Below are positions 1-5,125 of a stretch of DNA of 20,288 nucleotides, one piece after another (positions within the stretch are counted from its first letter, which is position 1; every line of letters begins with the position of its first letter). This DNA is from JBIKWM01 sp044356305. Lineage in GTDB: Bacteria > Bacteroidota > Bacteroidia > UBA10329. The stretch spans positions 1 to 20,288 of the forward strand of contig JBIKWM010000050.1 in assembly GCA_044356305.1 (NCBI GenBank), written 5' to 3'. A program made the position numbers and the translations under genes. A model generated the notes under the pieces. The model had not been told where the DNA came from and searched no databases. It saw nothing but the letters and a program-made list of their open reading frames with translations.

Positions 1-85
1 CCGTGGTCCGGTGCATCACCTCGGCCCGATTGCACGAACCGAAAAGAACAGCCAGCAACATGGCAAGGGGCCAACTGCGCATCAT
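1..85 (-). CDS. Lipoprotein N-terminus, cut by the left window edge
   Basis: Reading leftward from an ATG-ATG pair at 85-80, the frame is open to the edge. It begins MMRSWPLAMLLAVLFGSC, a basic start, a hydrophobic stretch and a lipobox-like F-G-S-C. The next residues are NRAEVMHRTT. This is a short but convincing lipoprotein signal peptide, so the mature protein should be lipid-anchored in the envelope. It starts 14 bp after the stop of the GT-C-like membrane protein and is probably the third gene of the rho operon. The first mature residues faintly recall Bacteroidota BamD (Cys, then a K-V-L-K-S-T-like stretch), but about 28 residues cannot decide the family. Either ATG could be the start. 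Only the signal peptide is well supported. Confidence 0.55.
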   Translation of the reverse strand, partial: MMRSWPLAMLLAVLFGSCNRAEVMHRTT

Positions 86-99
86 TCCGAAGGGAAAGA

Positions 100-1716
100 T
101 CAGTTAGGCCTGGCCGAGAACATCTCGCGCGGCAAGGCGTGGCGATTGATCACCTCAGCATTGTCGGGGGTGGCGCGCACCAGCATTATGCTCACATCGT
201 CCACAAACACCGGTACCCATTCAGGGTCCTGAGTGCGCCTGATCAGAAACGGCTGGGCATGCTCGGTCTCATCGTGCCGGTAGAACCAGATCACGTTGAA
301 TCGGTACCTGTCGTTCATGGCCTTCCACACGGCCTCATCGCTCTGCATGGGGCCATAGATGCTGTCAAAGAACGCCACGCTGTAGGCCTCGGGACGGTTG
401 TCCACAAACACCTTCTCGGTGCGGTGCAGGTGGTAGATGAGGAATCCGCCTATGTCGTAATTGTTGAAAATGGGCCCGTGCAGCCCCGCCCTGCTGAAGA
501 ACTGGGCCGAGCGGCTGACGCCATCAAACAGGCCGAGGGCGTTCATGACCTTCCGCCTGGTGCGGCCGGGGCGGGCGGGGTCCTCTACCTCGTAGGTGGA
601 CATGGGCGATGCGTAGGTGCCTGTCCAGAGCAGAAGCACTACGCCACAGCCCACGGCAAGCAGTCGCCCTGCCCTGTCCCAACCATTGCGGATGCCATGG
701 GCCAGGCCATTGATCATTCCATCGGAGGCAAGGGCCAGCACCACCGGGGCCATCAGTCCGAAAAGGGCAAAACCCCTGATGGCCCTGATGCTGAGCAGCA
801 TGAATGCCGTGGCCATGAGCATGTAGGCGATATGCTGGCGCCATTGGCCCGAACGGAATATCCTGAACAACGCGAAGCAGAACAGGGCGCAGAGCACAAA
901 GAAGTGGATCACATCGGACCGTCCGAAACGGTCATAGATGAACCAGGCACTCTGGTTCTCGAGCACCATATAGCCGTAGGCGGTGAATATGCTGAAGGGG
1001 GCCAGCAGGCCATGTATGTGGAACGGATTGATGACCGACACCCCGATCTGTATGCCGAGGATCATGGCGAGTACCTTGACGTTCTCCTCTTTTTTGGCCA
1101 ATAGCTGCGCAATGATGAAAGCCACCGTGGCACCGATGCCCATGACAAAGAAGATGTGGGCATTGACCCAGATGAGCTGAATAAGGGCGATGCCGGTAAC
1201 GGCCATCCATCGGCCCATCCTTCCATTTACCAGCCGTTGCAGAAAAAAGATCTGGGCCGTCAGGAACAGGTAGCTGAAACTCTCGGGCCGCACCTCAGTG
1301 CGCGATGCGATGAGCGGTGCGCTGATCAGGAAACCCAGCACAAGGAGCCATGGCCGCACCTGCCCTGCCAATGCGAGGAACATGAGCCCCACCGCGCCAA
1401 CGATGCAGAGCATGTTGACGAGCGTGAGCGCTTCGAAGCCGCCCAAGTTGTGCACCACATGGTACACCACCCCGCTGCCCCAGTGGTGATTGACAAAGGG
1501 GTGCTGCGGCTCGGTAAAGGAATAGTGGTTGGTGAAAAGGACATCGCTGACACCGTTGAGCACCAGTTCGCCATTGGCAATGTGGCGGCCCAGATCGGCC
1601 GTGGCCAGATTGATGGGCCGCGCGAAGTACATGGCCATGACAACCGCAAGCACTGCAAACCCTATGCGCTCCCAGATGGGCGAAGGCGCAGCAGGTTCGT
1701 GCCGTGTACGGGCCAT
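100..1716 (-). CDS. Polytopic membrane protein, GT-C glycosyltransferase-like
   Basis: This 538-residue protein has a short cytoplasmic N-terminus, about ten hydrophobic segments between residues 17 and 366, and a soluble C-terminal part of about 170 residues. Just after the first membrane helix is an acidic/His motif (D41-L-G-R-H), followed by F-T-N-H-Y-S-F-T and H-H-W-G (77-80). This layout resembles the first periplasmic loop of GT-C-fold, polyprenol-phosphate-sugar-dependent glycosyltransferases. The C-terminal part has F-N-N-Y-D-I-G-G-F (417-425) and F-V-D-N-R-P-E-A-Y (437-445), a pattern I associate with uncharacterised GT-C-like membrane proteins. The donor and acceptor are unknown. 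The gene starts 10 bp after the rho stop and ends 14 bp before a lipoprotein gene, so the three are probably co-transcribed. Being a membrane protein is near certain; the glycosyltransferase assignment is inference. Confidence 0.75.
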   Translation of the reverse strand: MARTRHEPAAPSPIWERIGFAVLAVVMAMYFARPINLATADLGRHIANGELVLNGVSDVLFTNHYSFTEPQHPFVNHHWGSGVVYHVVHNLGGFEALTLVNMLCIVGAVGLMFLALAGQVRPWLLVLGFLISAPLIASRTEVRPESFSYLFLTAQIFFLQRLVNGRMGRWMAVTGIALIQLIWVNAHIFFVMGIGATVAFIIAQLLAKKEENVKVLAMILGIQIGVSVINPFHIHGLLAPFSIFTAYGYMVLENQSAWFIYDRFGRSDVIHFFVLCALFCFALFRIFRSGQWRQHIAYMLMATAFMLLSIRAIRGFALFGLMAPVVLALASDGMINGLAHGIRNGWDRAGRLLAVGCGVVLLLWTGTYASPMSTYEVEDPARPGRTRRKVMNALGLFDGVSRSAQFFSRAGLHGPIFNNYDIGGFLIYHLHRTEKVFVDNRPEAYSVAFFDSIYGPMQSDEAVWKAMNDRYRFNVIWFYRHDETEHAQPFLIRRTQDPEWVPVFVDDVSIMLVRATPDNAEVINRHALPREMFSARPN

Positions 1717-1726
1717 GGGCGGGCTA

Positions 1727-3589
1727 TCAGCCGTTCATCGATATCAGGAATTCCTCGTTGCTGCGCGATTGGGCCAGACGCTGGCGCAGGAACTCCATGG
1801 CCTCGACCGATGTCATATCGGCCAGGTGGTTGCGCAGGATCCACACCCGTTGCAGTATGTCCTTGTCCACCAGCAGATCGTCTCTGCGGGTGCTCGAAGC
1901 CACAATGTCGATGGCCGGGAATATCCTGCGGTTCGACAGTTTGCGGTCAAGCTGAAGTTCCATGTTGCCGGTGCCCTTGAACTCCTCGAAGATCACCTCG
2001 TCCATCTTAGAGCCCGTTTCAATAAGGGCCGTGGCCAGGATGGTGAGCGAACCACCGTTCTCGATCTTGCGTGCGGCACCGAAAAAGCGCTTGGGCTTCT
2101 GGAGGGCGTTGGCATCGACCCCACCGCTCAGGATCTTGCCCGATGCGGGCTGCACGGTGTTGTAGGCACGGGCCAAACGGGTTATTGAGTCGAGCAGGAT
2201 CACCACATCATGGCCGCACTCCACCATGCGCTTGGCCTTTTCAAGCACCATGCCTGCCACCTTCACGTGGCGGTCGGCCGGTTCGTCAAAGGTTGAACTG
2301 ACCACCTCGGCACGCACACTGCGGGCCATGTCGGTCACCTCCTCGGGCCGCTCGTCAATGAGCAGGATGATGAGATACACCTCGGGGTGATTGTCGGCTA
2401 TGGCATTGGCAATCTCCTTGAGCAGGACTGTCTTACCGGTCTTGGGCTGCGCCACGATCAGGCCCCTTTGGCCCTTGCCGATGGGGCAGAACATGTCCAC
2501 GATGCGGGTGCTCAGGTTGCCGCCCACACGGGGTGTGAGGGTGAATTTCTCCTGGGCAAACAGCGGGGTGAGGTTCTCAAACGTGATGCGGTCGCGCACA
2601 TCGCTCGGTTCGCGGCCATTTATCAGTTCCACCTTCGAGAGTGGGAAATACTTGTCGCCATCGCGTGGCGGACGCACCTCACCGCGCACGGTGTCGCCCA
2701 CCTTGAGGCCGTACATCTTAATCTGCTGCTGGCTCACATACACATCATCGGGCGAGGCGAGATAGTTGTAGTCTGACGAGCGCAGGAAACCGTAACCATC
2801 CGGCATCATCTCTATCACCCCTTCGCAAACGATCACCCCCTCAAACTGCGCGAAGGGGTCGGGTCGTTGAGGCTGCGGAGGTTGCTGAAACTGCTGGGGC
2901 CGCATGTCGCGGTTGTCGAAGCGGTCATTGCGCGGGTTGTTGAATCCGTTGCGGTCGCCATTGCGGTCACCGTTGCGGTCCATGCCACGGTCCATGTTCC
3001 TGTCGCCACCACGGTCGCCACCACGGTCGCGGTCGCGGTCCCTGGGTCGGTCCTGCCAGTTCTGATCGCGCTGATTGGGCTGATTGGGCTGCAGGGGCCT
3101 TTCGGGGCGCGGGGCCTCTACAGCCTGTGGTGCCACTTCGGGTGTCTCCTCCTCGCCTTCGCCTTCGCCCTCGCCATCATCATCGGCATCATCGTCATCA
3201 TCATCACCGTCCTCCTCATCGTTCGATGCCACCACTGCCTCCGGTTCAGGATCGGGGGCATAGCGGGGGTCGTCCTCCAGGTCGGTCAGGTCGCCAAAGG
3301 GCAGGTCGGCCTGTACATTGGCAGGTGGTGGCGCATCGGCAGCGGGTTGTGGACCACGCTTCAGCGGATTGCCCTTCACCTTCACAAACCGTCCACGGGC
3401 GGGGGCCTCGGCACTTGCGGCAGGGGCGGGGGCGGGTTCCGATTCGGCCTTTGGGGCCGGTGCTGCCGCCACTATGGCATCTATCAGGTCGCTCTTGCGC
3501 AGGGTGGCAATGTCCTTTACGCCCAACCCTTCGGCCATGGTGCGCAGTTCGGCCACCAGTTTGTTGGCCAGATTCTCCTTATCGTACAT
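1727..3589 (-). CDS. rho: Transcription termination factor Rho with long disordered insert
   Basis: Hexameric RNA-dependent ATPase/translocase that ends untranslated transcripts. From the ATG at 3589 it has about 620 residues, against 419 in E. coli. Order: Rho N-terminal helical domain (about 1-45); a low-complexity insert (about 45-245) with an Ala/Pro-rich part, an acidic run of Asp/Glu (about 124-148), then Arg/Asp/Gly/Asn repeats (about 180-230); the OB-fold RNA-binding domain (about 250-325), including D-G-Y-G-F-L-R; and the RecA-like ATPase. Visible motifs are E-N-L-T-P-L, Walker A (A-Q-P-K-T-G-K-T, about 380-387), D-E-R-P-E-E-V-T, Walker B (V-V-I-L-L-D-S, about 462-468) and the R-R-D-D-L-L stretch. 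A TTG lies directly before the ATG, but the ATG gives the natural N-terminus. The gene leads a probable operon with the downstream membrane protein. A 259-bp leader separates it from the thioredoxin-like gene. Confidence 0.97.
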   Translation of the reverse strand: MYDKENLANKLVAELRTMAEGLGVKDIATLRKSDLIDAIVAAAPAPKAESEPAPAPAASAEAPARGRFVKVKGNPLKRGPQPAADAPPPANVQADLPFGDLTDLEDDPRYAPDPEPEAVVASNDEEDGDDDDDDADDDGEGEGEGEEETPEVAPQAVEAPRPERPLQPNQPNQRDQNWQDRPRDRDRDRGGDRGGDRNMDRGMDRNGDRNGDRNGFNNPRNDRFDNRDMRPQQFQQPPQPQRPDPFAQFEGVIVCEGVIEMMPDGYGFLRSSDYNYLASPDDVYVSQQQIKMYGLKVGDTVRGEVRPPRDGDKYFPLSKVELINGREPSDVRDRITFENLTPLFAQEKFTLTPRVGGNLSTRIVDMFCPIGKGQRGLIVAQPKTGKTVLLKEIANAIADNHPEVYLIILLIDERPEEVTDMARSVRAEVVSSTFDEPADRHVKVAGMVLEKAKRMVECGHDVVILLDSITRLARAYNTVQPASGKILSGGVDANALQKPKRFFGAARKIENGGSLTILATALIETGSKMDEVIFEEFKGTGNMELQLDRKLSNRRIFPAIDIVASSTRRDDLLVDKDILQRVWILRNHLADMTSVEAMEFLRQRLAQSRSNEEFLISMNG

Positions 3590-3848
3590 CAATGCGGTGC
3601 ATGTATAGTTGTTGGCGCAGAACCTGCGGTTCAGCGCACTGCTTGTAAAGTTGACATTGGCCCAAAGGCCGTGCTCAGATGATCATTCAGGAAACAGAGG
3701 GAAAAACTATCAGCCCGTATGGCTGTGCTGCATGGCCCCGACCGGGGAACAGCGCGGCAATGATACGAAGGTTATCGATACAACGGGCACAGTAGAAAAA
3801 TTCAACGTTAAGCGGCCATGTGCCGCATAACGACACTTGCAGCACAGG
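3590..3848 (-). other. Gene-free rho upstream/leader region
   Basis: This stretch lies between the stop of the thioredoxin-like gene and the rho ATG, and I see no believable coding sequence in it. It carries a candidate -7 element (TATCATTG, read leftward) that would give a transcript leader of roughly 165 nt. Autoregulation of rho through its leader is established in E. coli. Whether that occurs here is inference, as no obvious attenuator can be read by eye. Confidence 0.4.
3758..3765 (-). promoter_or_regulatory. Possible rho -7 promoter element
   Basis: Read on the minus strand this is TATCATTG, one mismatch from the Bacteroidota -7 consensus TAnnTTTG. The flanking 11-mer TCGTATCATTG also occurs upstream of the subtilisin-like protease gene at 5084-5094. 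No TTG was found at the usual -33 distance, so the call is weak. Confidence 0.25.
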
Positions 3849-4385
3849 TCATTCGGCCTTGTAGGTCTTCTGAAATTCCTCGAACGATACCGATCTGTGA
3901 TGATTGCCCGCGAGGTAGGCCAGTATGGGCAGCAGGTCATCGGCAGTGCGGTAGCCGGGCATGGGCTGTATCATGTTCATGTTCTCATCGAGGTACACGA
4001 TGGTGGGGTAGCTCATCTTGTTCTGTAGCAGGGCTGCGGCCAATTCGTTGTAGCCACGGCTACCGTTGGGGACGAAGTTGTAGTCCTTTCCGCCAAGGTT
4101 GATGGTGGTGCGCTGCTCACCGTCCAGTTTCACCGCATAGAAATGCTCGGAGATGAACTTGGCCACCCGCGGATCGGAGAAGGTGGTCTGATCCATGCGC
4201 TTGCACCAGCCGCACCAATCGGTATAGACATCGATGAGCACTTTGCGCGGGGCCGTTCTTCGCAATGAGTCGGCCTGGTTAATGGTGATCCAGTTGATCC
4301 CGTTGCCATCGCCCGGGCCACCGGCCCTGAGGTTGCAACTGTGCAGGGTGGCCGCAGCCATGAACAGGGCGAGGATGATGCGCAT
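3849..4385 (-). CDS. Thioredoxin-fold lipoprotein with CGWC active site
   Basis: The 178-residue protein begins with a lipoprotein signal peptide (hydrophobic 3-13, lipobox L-H-S-C, lipidated Cys17), so it should sit in the envelope facing the periplasm. A thioredoxin-like domain follows. The strand K-V-L-I-D-V-Y-T-D-W leads into the redox motif C58-G-W-C61-K, and the cis-proline is in S-Y-P (Pro127), followed by T-I-V-Y-L-D. This resembles thioredoxin_7/DUF255-type proteins, likely a thiol-disulfide oxidoreductase or reductase of periplasmic substrates; the partner is unknown. The start is backed by a perfect TAnnTTTG element exactly 5 nt before the ATG, which implies a leaderless or nearly leaderless mRNA. 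It lies upstream of rho on the same strand but 259 bp away, so co-transcription is doubtful. Confidence 0.88.
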   Translation of the reverse strand: MRIILALFMAAATLHSCNLRAGGPGDGNGINWITINQADSLRRTAPRKVLIDVYTDWCGWCKRMDQTTFSDPRVAKFISEHFYAVKLDGEQRTTINLGGKDYNFVPNGSRGYNELAAALLQNKMSYPTIVYLDENMNMIQPMPGYRTADDLLPILAYLAGNHHRSVSFEEFQKTYKAE

Positions 4386-4390
4386 GGATG

Positions 4391-4398
4391 CAAAGGTA
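4391..4398 (-). promoter_or_regulatory. -7 promoter element 5 nt before the ATG
   Basis: The minus strand reads TACCTTTG, a perfect match to the Bacteroidota -7 consensus TAnnTTTG, then five bases, then the ATG of the thioredoxin-like gene (4385). With initiation about 5 nt past the element, the transcript would begin at or next to the start codon. The region 19-21 bp further upstream is C-rich and shows no clear -33 TTG. Confidence 0.55.
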
Positions 4399-4444
4399 GG
4401 CGGGGCGGGGTTCTGAGGTCATTTGGACGCATGGATGCTCAGGT

Positions 4445-5020
4445 CAGCCCGATCTGCATGATCCGTATCCCCTGTCCCTTCCATGGTGAGACGCGATGAA
4501 TTGTTCTAAAGGAAGAATTGAACGCGGATTTTGCGGATTGAACGGATATGAACGGATCTAACTCTTTCCTCTTATCCGCGAAAATCAGCCGAATCCGCTT
4601 GATCCGCGTTCTCTCTGTCCTCTCCATGGTGAGACGCGTTGGATCGGTCAATAGGATGAATTGAACGCGGATATCCCGGATTATGCGGATTGAACGGATA
4701 TGAACGGATCTAACTCTTTCCTCTTTTTATCCGCGAAAATCAGCCGAATCCGCTTGATCCGTGTTCTCTCTGTCCTCTCCATGGTGAGACGCGATGGATT
4801 GTCTTACAGGATTAATTGAACGCGGATTTTGCAGATTGAACGGATATGAACGGATCTAACTCCATCCTCTTTTTATCCGCGAAAATCAGCCGAATCCGCT
4901 TGATCCGTGTACCCTCTGTCCTCTACATGGTGAGATGCGATGGATTGTTCTAAAGGAAGAATGGAACACGGATTTTGCGGATTGAACAGATATGAATTCT
5001 GATTCTCCTGATCCGAAGGG
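4445..5020. repeat. Tandem array of ~145-155-bp hairpin-forming repeats
   Basis: Three full units and degenerate ends can be followed by the shared anchor CATGGTGAGA at 4482, 4625, 4780 and 4926 (last two as CATGGTGAGA and CATGGTGAGA followed by TGCGA), giving spacings of 143, 155 and 146 bp. Each unit runs through a GAACGCGGAT arm, a block of GCGGATT/GAACGGAT short repeats, a pyrimidine-rich stretch, then ATCCGCG, GAATCCGC and an ATCCGCGTTC-type arm. The arms are inverted repeats: 4520-4529 with 4602-4611 (perfect 10/10), 4663-4672 with 4757-4766 (one change, a G-U pair in plus-strand RNA), and 4818-4827 with 4903-4912 (two changes). Unit 2 carries extra bases after its left arm. The array fills most of the divergent region between the thioredoxin-like and S8 protease genes. 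Short open frames across it only read through the repeat arms. It looks like a non-coding repeat family, but I cannot name one. Confidence 0.9.
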
Positions 5021-5086
5021 ATGGTTCCGGGGTCTTTAGAAGCTGCACTGGTCAAACTCTGAACACGGCATCGTGAGGCCCCATCG

Positions 5087-5094
5087 TATCATTG
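5087..5094 (+). promoter_or_regulatory. Possible -7 element of the S8 protease gene
   Basis: TATCATTG has one mismatch to TAnnTTTG and lies 31 bp before the ATG at 5126. It shares the 11-mer TCGTATCATTG with the region upstream of rho. No matching -33 element was seen. Confidence 0.25.
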
Positions 5095-5125
5095 TGGCGC
5101 ATATCCCTTCCAGAACAACTTCCGA

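Larger units (their letters stand above)
4386..5125. other. 740-bp divergent intergenic region
   Basis: No gene is supported here. It holds the promoter of the thioredoxin-like gene at its left edge, the hairpin repeat array over 4445-5020, and about 105 bp of unique sequence before the S8 protease ATG that includes a weak -7 candidate at 5087. The repeats therefore sit upstream of both divergently transcribed genes. Confidence 0.75.

Noticed and set aside
139..1104. Long plus-strand open frame opposite the GT-C-like gene
   Set aside because: It is antisense to a convincing membrane protein and consists of His/Gly/Glu-rich shadow sequence without a domain.
2867..3682. Plus-strand frame opposite rho with hydrophobic Ile/Val runs
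   Set aside because: The apparent membrane-like stretches are the reverse complement of the Asp/Glu and Arg/Asp repeats of the Rho insert.
4439..5055. Short minus-strand open frames across the hairpin array
   Set aside because: They read straight through the repeat arms and give peptides that are just translated repeats, with no start context or family similarity.
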